Shown: positions 35,321-44,897, counted from the stretch's first letter. The stretch is 64,000 bases of DNA from Gammaproteobacteria bacterium (GCA_012960755.1 DUAT01000036.1:62001-126000); one strand, 5' to 3'. The notes: a model not told the origin generated them from the sequence alone. Program-made: numbers and translations.

Positions 35321-36932
35321 CAATGCCCTGCATCGGTTGCATATTGCGCACATTAATCTCAATCAACACAGGACCACTGATATCCATTGCCTGTTTCAGG
35401 CGATCATCAAATTCTTCAACATTGTCAGCAAGCAGACCCTTAACACCCATACTCTCGGCCAGTTGCACAAAGTCGGGGGTGTAGAGCTCAGTCTGGTTGA
35501 TTCGACCTTCAAACTGGCGATGTTGCAAACCTCGCAAAACACCATAACCACCATCATTGAAAACCACGACAACTATAGGCATCTGGTATTGCGCTGCCGT
35601 CGCCAGTTCACCGACGTGATACATAAAACCGCCATCGCCATGCATGATGATGGTTTTAACCCCGGTTGCAACCGCGACGCCCATCCCAAGGGTTAACCCG
35701 GGGCCAATCGCCCCGGAAGTTGGAAATATGTAACCCCCTGGTTTAAATATCGGCAGCAAGCCGTTGGCCCAGTAATACCCTGGGATCGTGTTGTCACGGA
35801 CAAAGAAGGCCTCCCGATCCATATACTTTGTCATCGAATTCAGGACCGACGTGTGATCCGGCCCGATTCGCTCGATATTTTTTGCCTTTGTGTCTGCTGC
35901 GGCACCTTGAAGAGTTTCCCGGTACTGGGCGTCCCCGGTTTCGCTGATTGATGCCGCGAGGCTCTCCAGTGTTGTTCGGGCGTCGCCAACAACGCCCGCC
36001 TTCGCCGGGTAATTCAAATTAATATTTCGCGGGTCCACATCAATATGCACGATCGGCGGCAGGGGCACTTTGACCTGGTTACCTCCTACCCCCGCCTGAA
36101 AACGAGTACCTACGGCAATCAGAAGGTCCGCATCCTTCAGCGCTTCCAATATCGGGGCGCTCATAAGAACTGGACCCAGATACAAGGGATGGTCATCCCG
36201 TATTGCACCCTTGCCATTTGACGTGGTGATTACCGGCGCATCAATCTGCTCGGCGAACTGTTGCAAGGCAGCCGAGGCACCGGATAATGCAATACCACCA
36301 CCAGCCAGAATCACCCTGCGTCGTGCGCTACCGATCACATCAACGGCTTGTGACAAAGCTTCCGGGTCAGCAATAACAGGTTGCGATGCCGGAACCTGCA
36401 TTAGCGGTGAGTCTGTTATCACATATTGCAGGTCGATTGGAATCTCGATGGCCCCGGGTTGCGGCCTGCCGCTACAAATATCCTCGATAACAGAAATCAA
36501 CTCGCGCTGTATTTCCGATGCATACCGGGGTGAGGCGACTTTTCTGGCAACAGATTCAAGCATTACCTTCTGGTTTTCGGCCTCGTGAACGTATCCTTTT
36601 CCCTTGCCGTAGAACGTGGTCTCCGCCTGCCCGGTGACAACCAGTACCCTCGAAGAGGCATAAGCTGATTCATAGATCCCGGTCACCATATTCGTGGTTC
36701 CAGGCCCGGTGCTGCCCAGCGATACCCCCAGTCCGCCCGTGGCACGAGCATAGCCATCCGCCATATGGGTCGCACTTTGTTCATTTCGAACTGTCACCAT
36801 CTCGATACCATCAAGACGCCCGATGGCATCCACAATCGGCATATTGTGAATACTGACGATGCCAAACACATGCCGTACGCCGACAGCTTTCAATGTTTCA
36901 GCGACAACTTCCGCACCGGTTCTACTGGTCAT
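35301..36932 (-). CDS. Thiamine-pyrophosphate enzyme, acetolactate-synthase-like
   Basis: A 543-residue ThDP-dependent enzyme of the acetolactate synthase/benzoylformate decarboxylase/oxalyl-CoA decarboxylase superfamily. The catalytic Glu is in VRNEQSATHMADGYAR (residues about 48-63), and GSTGPGTTNMVTG follows. The ThDP/Mg motif is HGDGGFMYHVGELATAA (about 430) through VVVFNDGGYGVLRG. It decarboxylates a 2-oxo acid and may ligate the product. It is not part of an ilv operon and no small subunit is nearby, so a catabolic role is likely. ATG at 36932 has AAGG 7 bases upstream; the in-frame start at 36968 adds 12 unconserved residues. Divergent from an SDR gene. Confidence 0.88.
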   Translation of the reverse strand: MTSRTGAEVVAETLKAVGVRHVFGIVSIHNMPIVDAIGRLDGIEMVTVRNEQSATHMADGYARATGGLGVSLGSTGPGTTNMVTGIYESAYASSRVLVVTGQAETTFYGKGKGYVHEAENQKVMLESVARKVASPRYASEIQRELISVIEDICSGRPQPGAIEIPIDLQYVITDSPLMQVPASQPVIADPEALSQAVDVIGSARRRVILAGGGIALSGASAALQQFAEQIDAPVITTSNGKGAIRDDHPLYLGPVLMSAPILEALKDADLLIAVGTRFQAGVGGNQVKVPLPPIVHIDVDPRNINLNYPAKAGVVGDARTTLESLAASISETGDAQYRETLQGAAADTKAKNIERIGPDHTSVLNSMTKYMDREAFFVRDNTIPGYYWANGLLPIFKPGGYIFPTSGAIGPGLTLGMGVAVATGVKTIIMHGDGGFMYHVGELATAAQYQMPIVVVVFNDGGYGVLRGLQHRQFEGRINQTELYTPDFVQLAESMGVKGLLADNVEEFDDRLKQAMDISGPVLIEINVRNMQPMQGIVPAPPI

Positions 36933-37031
36933 ACACTTGCCTTTTTTATTAATCCTTGCCCACAACAATACACAAAAGTTGTATTGTTTAGGTAATAATT
37001 AAACGAAGCCTGAATGGACTTGGAGAATAAA

Positions 37032-37808
37032 TTGAATAGATTTGAAGGTAAAAACGTTATTGTTACTGGTGCTGGTTCAGGATTCGGTGCCGCCATTGCC
37101 AGCCGATTCGCCAGTGAAAGCGCAAATGTTCTGTTATCGGATATCAACGCCGATGGGGTCGCGAGTGTTGCCAACAATATTAGGGCAAATGCAACCGGTA
37201 AAATTGAAACCAATATCACCAACGTTGCAGAAGAAGCCGACGTGATCGCCATGATTGAACAGGCAAATTCAGCTTTTGGGGGTATTGATGTACTGGTGAA
37301 CAACGCCGGTTACAGCCACCTCAATAGACTCACCTGGAAAATCTCGGTTGAAGAATTCGATGCGGTATTCGCCGTCAACGTACGGGGTGTTTTCCTCGGC
37401 TGCAAACATGTGATTCCGGTCATGATCCAACAAGGTACCGGTGGCGCGATAATCAATATTGCCTCAATTGGTTCAATAGCACCAAGACCGGGAGTCACAC
37501 CTTACAATGCCACCAAGGGGGCGGTGCTCACCATGACCAAGGGACTGGCGCTGGAAGTCGCTCGCAACCAGATCCGTGTCAACGCAGTAAACCCCGTGGC
37601 TTCTCTCACAGGTTTTATGGAATCCGCTACGGGCGTTCCCGCCGAAGAAATGAGCGAAGAACAAAAAGCCCGTCTCGTCAGCACAATCCCACTGGGGCGC
37701 ATGGCAGATCCGACGGACATCGCTGGCGCGGTGACTTTTTTAGCTTCCGATGACGCCGTGTTCCTTACCGGCACATCAATTAATGTAGATGGTGGAAGAA
37801 GTGTTTGA
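37032..37808 (+). CDS. SDR-family NAD(P)-dependent oxidoreductase
   Basis: A 258-residue classical short-chain dehydrogenase. It has GAGSGFGAAIA (cofactor glycines), the Asp in LLSDINADG that favours NAD(H), VLVNNAGYS, catalytic Ser in NIASIGSIAP, YNATK (YxxxK) and the C-terminal FLTGTSINVDGG. TTG at 37032 is preceded by GGAG with 6 bases of spacing and gives the ordinary N-terminus MNRFEGKNVIVTGAG. An in-frame ATG at 37014 has no ribosome-binding site and is the alternative start. It is divergent from the TPP enzyme and faces the RraA gene. Confidence 0.9.
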   Translation: MNRFEGKNVIVTGAGSGFGAAIASRFASESANVLLSDINADGVASVANNIRANATGKIETNITNVAEEADVIAMIEQANSAFGGIDVLVNNAGYSHLNRLTWKISVEEFDAVFAVNVRGVFLGCKHVIPVMIQQGTGGAIINIASIGSIAPRPGVTPYNATKGAVLTMTKGLALEVARNQIRVNAVNPVASLTGFMESATGVPAEEMSEEQKARLVSTIPLGRMADPTDIAGAVTFLASDDAVFLTGTSINVDGGRSV

Positions 37809-37889
37809 CCATGCGGCCCAGTTCCTGATTCAATGTCGCTTACGGAGGGCTAGTCGCTGGTAGCGTTTGACTCGCGTACTGAATTAAGT

Positions 37890-38576
37890 CTAGTGAATCT
37901 CTGCCATCCCCGCCCAGGCCTGTTTCATCTTCTCAATATTAAAACCAGGCGCTTTCGCCGCAGTGATCAGGATATGTTCTCGCGCCATAATACGCCTGGC
38001 TTCCTCAACAACATCTACCGCACTTTCCATGGGGATAACGACTGACCCATGCAGATCGGCATGAATGAGATCCTGATCCTGTACTTCCATGCCGTGGACA
38101 TTGACAGGGCTACCCCAATCTACGACGTGGACCCAGGCATGGGATGGATTGATCATCCCTGCGAGCATCTGAAAATTCTCCTGTGAATCAGGTATGTCCC
38201 GAACACTACCGTTAGTGATCACACCCTGGCAGCCCAATCCGTAGTGAACATTGGTATTTACCTCACCCCAAAGTGCACCATATCCCGGCACTTCATCCAG
38301 ATCCTGAACGACCACGATGCTTGGGTTGGGTCCGCCTTCCGCGATATAAGTATAGTATCCAACACTATCCTGGGGTTTATCAGGTTTATGGGTAGCGCGA
38401 ATCCTGGCGGTTCTTGCAAACCCAACAATCGATGGTAATGTCGGATGCGCACATACCAGTGGCTTAATATTAAAACCTCTGGTACGTCGTTTCGGATCGA
38501 CCACTTCAAGGGCATTACATACTGTTGGCGTATCCAATTCTTTTAAGGCGGCGGCCAACTCTGTCGATAACTCCAT
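37890..38576 (-). CDS. RraA-family protein (4-hydroxy-4-methyl-2-oxoglutarate aldolase-like)
   Basis: A 228-residue RraA-fold protein. LDTPTVCNALEVVDPKRRTRG near the N-terminus and the active-site segment GLGCQGVITNGSVRDIPD (residues about 110-127, Arg-Asp of the metal/pyruvate site) are typical. The late segment DLIHADLHGSVVIP is also typical. Members are HMG/CHA aldolases in aromatic (gallate, protocatechuate 4,5-) catabolism, oxaloacetate decarboxylases or RNase E inhibitors. The catabolic surroundings favour an aldolase. ATG at 38576 has AGGAG 6 bases upstream; the in-frame ATG at 38591 lies upstream of that ribosome-binding site. Confidence 0.88.
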   Translation of the reverse strand: MELSTELAAALKELDTPTVCNALEVVDPKRRTRGFNIKPLVCAHPTLPSIVGFARTARIRATHKPDKPQDSVGYYTYIAEGGPNPSIVVVQDLDEVPGYGALWGEVNTNVHYGLGCQGVITNGSVRDIPDSQENFQMLAGMINPSHAWVHVVDWGSPVNVHGMEVQDQDLIHADLHGSVVIPMESAVDVVEEARRIMAREHILITAAKAPGFNIEKMKQAWAGMAEIH

Positions 38577-38744
38577 CACACTCTCCTGCATCTTTAACAG
38601 TCTCTGACCACGGACAATACTATTCTAGCCTTCACTAGTCGAACCGTTCATCCGCAGAATTGACTTGCTCACCCTACAAAGACAGCGGATTCTAGTCTAG
38701 ACTCATGCCAGTGCGTATTATGGGGCCTAATTCAGGAGATATAG

Positions 38745-39707
38745 ATGACACTTGATATCGAGGACATTGATGTTAGTCGAACAATTCCGTTCCAGGGAGT
38801 AAACCCCGCGTCGATCAAGGAATGGATCGATCAGTGTAAGGTTCAGGCGTTCGATGAAGGCGAGATTCTCTTACAACCCGGGGAAAATAACGAATTCATG
38901 TTCGTCATTCTCGAAGGTGAAGTCGGCATATATTTAGACCAGGAATCAGAAGAAGCCATTATCACTTTTGGTCAGGGTGAGTGTGTGGGCGAAATGTCGC
39001 TGCTTGACGGCCAAAGTCCATCGGCTTTTGTCAAGGCGAAAACAAAGCTTAAGGCACTGGCAATAGAAGGAGAAGTACTGCTCAATCTAATAGACAATTC
39101 CAACGGAGTGGCGAGAAATTTTCTCTATCTGTTAATTAACAGACTGCGTTCAGGCAACGAAGCCGCCAATGCCCGTAGAGAAGCACAAGCTGGAATCGAA
39201 GCACATGCCAGTGTGGATATCCTCACTGGTTTGCACAATCTCCGCTGGATTAATGACTACTTTTCGAGGCTGTTGGAACATGTTGTTGATAAAATAGACT
39301 TTCCGGATATAACTATACTGGTTCTGGATATTGACGATTTTAAGGAATTCAACGAGGACTATGATCAACTGGCGGGGGACCATGTGCTGCGAAACGTTTC
39401 CTACTCGCTGCAGGACTCGATTCGGCCAACGGATATGGCGGCTCGCACAGGCGGTGGTGAGTTTCTGGTTATCCTGCCGGAAACAGTCACGGAAAACGCC
39501 CTGGTTGTAGCGGAAAGAATCAGGAGCAACGTTGAAAACAAAATCATAGATACGACCGAAAGACGATATCCTCCGGTCACCGTTTCCCTGGGGGTGGCCC
39601 AACTTCTTATAGATGATGCGTTTGAAGATGTATTCAACGCCGCAGAACAGGCGATGTACGTTGCGAAAAAAGACGGCCGTAACCAGGTTTCTGTATCAGA
39701 TCGTTGA
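38745..39707 (+). CDS. Cyclic-nucleotide-binding-domain / GGDEF protein
   Basis: A 320-residue signalling protein. Residues about 15-130 form a Crp-like cNMP-binding domain (DEGEILLQPGENNEFMFVIL, GECVGEMSLLDGQSPS). Residues about 155-318 form a GGDEF domain with TGLHNLRWINDYF, LDIDDFKEFNEDYD and LGVAQL. The active-site signature reads GGGEF (236-240), where the third position, normally Asp or Glu and metal/catalytic, is Gly. The product-binding I-site RPTD lies five residues before it. It may therefore be a c-di-GMP receptor or weak cyclase rather than a normal cyclase. AGGAG lies 6 bases before the ATG. Stand-alone gene. Confidence 0.88.
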   Translation: MTLDIEDIDVSRTIPFQGVNPASIKEWIDQCKVQAFDEGEILLQPGENNEFMFVILEGEVGIYLDQESEEAIITFGQGECVGEMSLLDGQSPSAFVKAKTKLKALAIEGEVLLNLIDNSNGVARNFLYLLINRLRSGNEAANARREAQAGIEAHASVDILTGLHNLRWINDYFSRLLEHVVDKIDFPDITILVLDIDDFKEFNEDYDQLAGDHVLRNVSYSLQDSIRPTDMAARTGGGEFLVILPETVTENALVVAERIRSNVENKIIDTTERRYPPVTVSLGVAQLLIDDAFEDVFNAAEQAMYVAKKDGRNQVSVSDR

Positions 39708-39759
39708 CTACCAACCCTGCCTATCATTATTAGCTGGAATGGGTTAGCTTAAATGTGTC

Positions 39760-41400
39760 ATGAGTGACCAAGCAGTGCCTCAAACAAAAACCGCGAAAAA
39801 TAGTCACGACGCCGAAAAGGTCCTTGAGATTTACGATCTATCCGTGAGTTTTAACGGAGTCGCTGCTGTTAAGCATGTCAGTGTAGACATCAATCGCGGT
39901 GAAACCGTTGCCCTGGTGGGCGAATCCGGTTCCGGTAAATCCGTTACTGCCCTGTCTGTTTTACAACTATTGCCTTACCCCACGGCTAATCACCCGAATG
40001 GCTCTGTCAAGGTGACTGGTGTCGAAGTGATGGGTGCCGACAATGAAACATTACGGAAGATTCGTGGTAGTAAAGTCACGATGATATTCCAGGAGCCCAT
40101 GACTTCCCTGAACCCCTTGCATCGAATAGAAAAACAGATCGGTGAAATTCTTTTAGTTCATCGGGGTTTGAGACTAAAGCACGCGAGGCCAAAGATACTC
40201 GAACTGCTAAACCTGGTGGGCCTGCAAAATCCGCAAGAAAAAATGCGCTCCTTCCCCCACGAATTGTCAGGCGGCCAACGCCAGCGAGTGATGATAGCCA
40301 TGGCACTGGCCAACGAGCCGGATCTGTTGATTGCAGACGAACCCACAACGGCACTGGATGTCACAATCCAGGCCCAGATACTGGAATTGCTAAAAGACCT
40401 GCAACAGAGATTAGGCATGGCCATGCTGTTGATTACTCATGATCTTGGGGTCGTCAGAAAGATGGCAGATCGTGTTTGCGTGATGACCCTCGGTGAAATC
40501 GTCGAGAAAGGGGATTGCGCTGAAGTGTTTGATAATCCCCAACACGAGTACACCCAACATCTGCTGGAGGCCGAACCAAAGGGCAAACCGATCGAACTGG
40601 ATGAAACCTCAACAGTGCTGTTGGAATGCAACAATATTTCAGTCAAGTTTCCATTGAGCAAAGGCTTTTTCTTCGTTAACAAGTATCTGCATGCGGTGGA
40701 CAATCTGTCGCTCAAGGTATCACAGGGGCAGACCCTCGGTATTGTCGGCGAATCAGGATCCGGTAAAACGACCCTTGGCATGGCACTGCTTCGATTGGTT
40801 AAATCCGAAGGGGAGATCATCCTCGACGGTAACAATCTGCAAGGTCTCAGTTCCACAGAGTTAAAGCCTTATCGACGGTATATGCAGATCGTTTTCCAGG
40901 ATCCTTATGGCAGTTTGTCGCCACGCCTGTCCATCCACCAGATCATAGAAGAGGGATTGCTGGTCCATGAGAAGAACAAATCAGAACAGGAACGGCGGGA
41001 GCTAGTTGCCAGAGCACTGGCAGAAGTCGGTCTGGATGCCAACGCCCAGGATCGATACCCCCATGAATTCTCAGGCGGGCAACGACAAAGAATTGCCATC
41101 GCCCGTGCGTTAATCTTGAAGCCCCGGTTACTGGTGCTTGACGAACCTACATCAGCATTGGATATGTCAGTCCAGGCACAAATAGTAGACTTACTGAGGG
41201 ATCTGCAACGTCGGCATCAATTAACCTACTTGTTTATCAGCCATGACCTTAAAGTAGTACGCGCATTGAGCAACCATGTGATCGTGATGAAGGACGGTGT
41301 GATTGTTGAATCCGGTACCTCAGAGCAGATATTTGAAGAACCAAAAACCCAATACACGCGAAAACTTATCAGTGCAGCATTTGATCTCACTGTTCGCTGA
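39760..41400 (+). CDS. Double ATP-binding protein of an oligopeptide-type ABC importer (YejF/GsiA-like)
   Basis: A 546-residue fusion of two OppD/OppF-type ATPases. Half 1 has GESGSGKS, LSGGQRQRVMIAMAL and LLIADEPTTALDVT. Half 2 has GESGSGKT, VFQDPYGSLSPRLS, FSGGQRQRIAIARAL and LLVLDEPTSALDMS. Each half carries the oligopeptide-type C-terminal stretch (HEYTQHLLEAEP; KTQYTRKLISAAF). It closely resembles YejF. It would power uptake of peptides or similar solutes, but no permease or binding-protein genes lie next to it, so partners must be elsewhere. No clear ribosome-binding site; it lies 52 bp after the GGDEF gene. Confidence 0.9.
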   Translation: MSDQAVPQTKTAKNSHDAEKVLEIYDLSVSFNGVAAVKHVSVDINRGETVALVGESGSGKSVTALSVLQLLPYPTANHPNGSVKVTGVEVMGADNETLRKIRGSKVTMIFQEPMTSLNPLHRIEKQIGEILLVHRGLRLKHARPKILELLNLVGLQNPQEKMRSFPHELSGGQRQRVMIAMALANEPDLLIADEPTTALDVTIQAQILELLKDLQQRLGMAMLLITHDLGVVRKMADRVCVMTLGEIVEKGDCAEVFDNPQHEYTQHLLEAEPKGKPIELDETSTVLLECNNISVKFPLSKGFFFVNKYLHAVDNLSLKVSQGQTLGIVGESGSGKTTLGMALLRLVKSEGEIILDGNNLQGLSSTELKPYRRYMQIVFQDPYGSLSPRLSIHQIIEEGLLVHEKNKSEQERRELVARALAEVGLDANAQDRYPHEFSGGQRQRIAIARALILKPRLLVLDEPTSALDMSVQAQIVDLLRDLQRRHQLTYLFISHDLKVVRALSNHVIVMKDGVIVESGTSEQIFEEPKTQYTRKLISAAFDLTVR

Positions 41401-41526
41401 CGCATGCTAATTCAGTTTTATACAGGGCATCTCGTAAATAAGAGTGCAAACGAGGGTCCGCTTGCGCCTTGTCTTGAATCATCTGGTAAGCTCTAAATCT
41501 GTCAATTTAACGTAGACGGAGTACCC

Positions 41527-42585
41527 ATGGAAATGAAAGCATTTGATCCCAATCCCGAAGGCTACGATGTTGCTGCGGTGGAAAACTGGGTCATACAAAA
41601 CAAGGTCGCGTTGACCCCACCTTTCAACTGGACACGATTGGAGGGAGGGCACTCCAACCTGACCTACCAGATCGATGACGCAAACGGTAAACAAGCTGTC
41701 ATTCGCCGCCCGCCTCAAGGCGTGTTGCTCCCCAAGGCCCATGATATGGGGCGAGAATGGTCGCTGATATCATCACTGGGTCCAACAGCAGTACCCGTTC
41801 CGGAAGCCATCGGCTTCTGCGAGAGCCCTGATGTTATCGGTGCCTGGTTTTATATCATGGGACTCATCGATGGTCGCCCGCTGTACAAAGCAGAAGAAAC
41901 CATAGAATGGGTACCGGAAAACAGGAGAGTAACCCTGGCTCATTCCTTTATCGATGTTCTGGCAGATTTACATTCCCTGGACCCGGACGAAATCGGACTG
42001 GGAGACCTGGGCAAAAAGGAAAATTATGTCGGCCGCCAGTTAAAGACCTGGTATCGATCCTGGACCTCTTCAATAGAAGCAGCAAATCTTGACGACCCAC
42101 GGGCACACGAGCTCAAAGAGTATTTTCTGAGCCATATGCCGGAACAAGGGATGGCCAGAGTGGTGCACGGTGATTATGGATTGCACAACTGCCTGATCGG
42201 AGCCGATTCAAAAATTGCAGCCGTGGTCGACTGGGAAATATCAACCCTGGGGGATCCTCTGGCAGACCTGGCTTATGCACTGAATCAATGGCCACAACCT
42301 GGTGATGGCATCCCGCGCAATCCAGAGTCCGCAACCTTCCCGCCGGGCTTTCCAGCCAGAGATGATCTTGCGCAGCGATACGCAGATCGTACTGGTCGGG
42401 ACCTCTCAAAACTCGACTACTATATCGGTTTCAATCGCTGGAAAAGCGCCGCGATTGTGCATGGGGTGTACGCAAGGTATATGGAAGGCAAAAAAAGTCA
42501 CGAGGGTATCGACCTTGATGAACTTCGTGGTCGAGTTACCGGATCCCTGGATCTTGCTGAACTGGCAGTTAATCGATTGCACTAG
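41527..42585 (+). CDS. APH-family phosphotransferase (ACAD10/11 N-terminal-like)
   Basis: A 352-residue aminoglycoside-phosphotransferase-fold protein. The ATP-binding entry is LEGGHSNLTYQI (residues about 39-50) with Arg/Lys following (AVIRRPP). The Brenner catalytic motif is VVHGDYGLHNCLIG (about 213-226), and VVDWEISTLGDPLADLAY is the metal-binding segment. This sequence type is the fused N-terminal kinase of mammalian ACAD10/11 and the stand-alone partner of bacterial acyl-CoA dehydrogenases. In ACAD10/11 it phosphorylates 4-hydroxyacyl-CoA. Drug resistance is not implied. GGAG lies 5 bases before the ATG. It is followed by rarD after 9 bp. Confidence 0.88.
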   Translation: MEMKAFDPNPEGYDVAAVENWVIQNKVALTPPFNWTRLEGGHSNLTYQIDDANGKQAVIRRPPQGVLLPKAHDMGREWSLISSLGPTAVPVPEAIGFCESPDVIGAWFYIMGLIDGRPLYKAEETIEWVPENRRVTLAHSFIDVLADLHSLDPDEIGLGDLGKKENYVGRQLKTWYRSWTSSIEAANLDDPRAHELKEYFLSHMPEQGMARVVHGDYGLHNCLIGADSKIAAVVDWEISTLGDPLADLAYALNQWPQPGDGIPRNPESATFPPGFPARDDLAQRYADRTGRDLSKLDYYIGFNRWKSAAIVHGVYARYMEGKKSHEGIDLDELRGRVTGSLDLAELAVNRLH

Positions 42586-42594
42586 TGTAGTAAT

Positions 42595-43482
42595 ATGTTC
42601 GACCAGAAGACCATTCATGGCGCCTACTTCGCACTCTCAGCGTATGTTTTCTGGGGAATCGTGCCTGTCTATTTTAAGTTCCTCACTCACGTCTCTCCAC
42701 TGGAGATCTTGATACAGAGAATCCTCTGGTCTGTGGTACTGCTGCTTGGCATTCTTGCTTACCTGGGACAACTACAGGCACTGCGGGTTTCAAGAAGGAA
42801 TCTCGGCATCCTCTTTTTCTCCTCCTTGTTGCTCTCGGTGAACTGGATGATTTTCATCTATGCAATTCTGGACGACAATATCATCGAGACAAGCCTCGGC
42901 TATTTTATTAATCCCCTGGTGAGTGTATTTCTCGGTGTGATCTTTTTAGGGGAGCGCCTCAGACCACTTCAATGGTTAGCTATTGCAATTACCGCAGGTG
43001 GCATCACGTATCAATTGCTAACCTTTGGCGCAGTTCCGTGGCTGGCGCTGGGCCTGGCTTTTAGCTTTGGCTTCTATGGCCTGATCAGGAAAAACCTCAA
43101 TCTTCCTTCGGTGGCGGGACTGGCATTGGAAACGATGTTATTGGCACCCATCGCCCTGGTTGGATTGTTTTGGATTTTTCAACAGGGCGAGTTGCAGTTC
43201 AGCCAGGTAGATATCAGAACGGATTTGTTGTTGATATTAACTGGGGTGGTGACATCCTTTCCCCTGCTATGCTTTGCATCTGCTGTCACCCGGCTATCCC
43301 TGACAGCGATAGGTATGTTCCAGTACATTGCACCCAGTATTGCCCTGATCATCGCGGTGATCATTTACAATGAACCCTTCGGCACGGACAGGGTCATCAC
43401 ATTCACCTGCATCTGGGTTGCATTGATCATCCTGACTGTTGAGACGTTTTACCATCATGGCAGACACAAGGCGATGAATTAA
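42595..43482 (+). CDS. rarD: RarD-type EamA transporter
   Basis: A 295-residue inner-membrane protein with ten hydrophobic segments and two EamA modules. The opening GAYFALSAYVFWGIVPVYFK and SPLEILIQRILWSVV, LDDNIIETSLGYFINPLVSV and LTAIGMFQYIAPSI are characteristic of RarD. RarD is linked to chloramphenicol sensitivity and is a probable metabolite permease of unknown substrate. It begins 9 bp after the APH-like gene and is probably co-transcribed. It converges on the GPH transporter gene with a 14 bp gap. Confidence 0.92.
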   Translation: MFDQKTIHGAYFALSAYVFWGIVPVYFKFLTHVSPLEILIQRILWSVVLLLGILAYLGQLQALRVSRRNLGILFFSSLLLSVNWMIFIYAILDDNIIETSLGYFINPLVSVFLGVIFLGERLRPLQWLAIAITAGGITYQLLTFGAVPWLALGLAFSFGFYGLIRKNLNLPSVAGLALETMLLAPIALVGLFWIFQQGELQFSQVDIRTDLLLILTGVVTSFPLLCFASAVTRLSLTAIGMFQYIAPSIALIIAVIIYNEPFGTDRVITFTCIWVALIILTVETFYHHGRHKAMN

Positions 43483-43496
43483 GACCAGCAACGTGG

Positions 43497-44897
43497 TCAT
43501 TGAGCCACGCTGCGACCATCGACTTCTGCGCGCATTTTCTCGTAAGCCGATTCATCCAGTGAAAACCGGGAGAACAGATAGGTCCCGATTGAGTAACAAA
43601 TCAATGGTAACAGGCCATAAAGGGAAACCAATGCAATTTGCACGGTCATGGTTTGTTCCTGATTCGGTATGAATCCGGAAAACTGCAGCACATAACCGGT
43701 AATAAATATCATCACCCCCACTGCACTTTTCTGGGCAAAATTAAACGCGGCAAAATACGAGCCTTCTTTTCTTTCACCGGTCATATATTCATCGTAATCA
43801 ATAATATCACTTTGAATCGACGGTGCGATCGTACCACCGCAACCGGCGGCCAGGCCCGCAAACACCGCCAGGCCGAAGATCCAGGGAGTGCGAAGACCCA
43901 ATTCCATAAACGGCATGAGAAACATACCGCCAAATGACAATCCTGTCAGCATCATCGAAAACATCCACAATCGAATCTTGCCAAATCGGCGGGACAAGGG
44001 TATCCAAATCGGCACCGAAACTGCGGAGGGAATCATATACGAGAGGATAATAAACGCTGCCAGTTCCGGCCGACCAACAACATACTGGGCAACATACAAG
44101 GTGAGGATACCAATCACCGATGAACCAATATATTCAATAAATGTAACCACCAGCGTGAGCCTGGCGTGCCGATTATTCCAAACATCCTTGAATGCCTTAA
44201 ACGGGCTGGCAGAGACTCGACCCTGAAAATCTTTCCGCTCCCGCAATCGTATGACTGCAAAAGCAATCAACACTGCTGTCGCCACTGAAGCCGCAACACT
44301 CAACTGAAATGAAAGCTGCCGAACCTCTTGCTCCCCGCGCGTTTCGGCGACACTCAGAAAATACATACTCGTTACGGCCAGTAATGAGCCGATGGTGAAT
44401 GCAATATGACGCAGACCGTACAATCGACTTCGTTCGTGGTAGTCGGTGGTCAGTTCTGCCCCAAGAGACATATGCGGGACGATAAAAATAGTCAACGCTG
44501 AATAGAAACCGATAACCCCGAGCGTCATCCAGGCGATCAGGCTGGACCCGTGAAGCGTGGTCGGTGGAGAAAACACCATTATAAAACTGGCAGAAACCGG
44601 GATAATGCTAATAAGTAACCACAATCGACGCCGACCCAGACTGTGCCGGGTGCGATCACTGAAATACCCCACCAGCGGGTCTGACACTGCATCCCAGACT
44701 CTGGAGACGCCAAAAATCGTACCCATCACGACCGGTGCTATTAACAACACGTCGGTCGAGAATTTCATTATGTAGAGGCCGATCAAGAGGCCCATATACC
44801 CTGCGCCAATACCGGGTGCACCGTAAGCGCTAACTACATTCCAACTTAAGCGATGGCTCTTCGAAGCCACGGAATCGACGGCATAACTATCTGACAT
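43497..44897 (-). CDS. MFS transporter, GPH (sugar:cation symporter) type
   Basis: A 466-residue, 12-helix symporter, paralogous in type to the one at 7.1-8.6 kb. Signature segments: FGVSRVWDAVSDPLVGYFSD followed by RTRHSLGRRRLW (residues about 58-88), AELTTDYHERSRLYGLR, and the second-half AAGCGGTIAPSIQSDIIDYD with GERKEGSYFAA. ATG at 44897 has GAGG 4-5 bases upstream; an in-frame start at 44954 would add 19 residues without homology. It is divergent from an acyl-CoA synthetase gene across 118 bp, repeating the 'GPH transporter opposite acyl-CoA gene' arrangement of the 8.6 kb region. Confidence 0.9.
   Translation of the reverse strand: MSDSYAVDSVASKSHRLSWNVVSAYGAPGIGAGYMGLLIGLYIMKFSTDVLLIAPVVMGTIFGVSRVWDAVSDPLVGYFSDRTRHSLGRRRLWLLISIIPVSASFIMVFSPPTTLHGSSLIAWMTLGVIGFYSALTIFIVPHMSLGAELTTDYHERSRLYGLRHIAFTIGSLLAVTSMYFLSVAETRGEQEVRQLSFQLSVAASVATAVLIAFAVIRLRERKDFQGRVSASPFKAFKDVWNNRHARLTLVVTFIEYIGSSVIGILTLYVAQYVVGRPELAAFIILSYMIPSAVSVPIWIPLSRRFGKIRLWMFSMMLTGLSFGGMFLMPFMELGLRTPWIFGLAVFAGLAAGCGGTIAPSIQSDIIDYDEYMTGERKEGSYFAAFNFAQKSAVGVMIFITGYVLQFSGFIPNQEQTMTVQIALVSLYGLLPLICYSIGTYLFSRFSLDESAYEKMRAEVDGRSVAQ

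Noticed and set aside
41527..42585. Aminoglycoside resistance kinase
   Set aside because: The kinase motifs are real, but the sequence type and the acyl-CoA gene setting match ACAD10/11-linked phosphotransferases.
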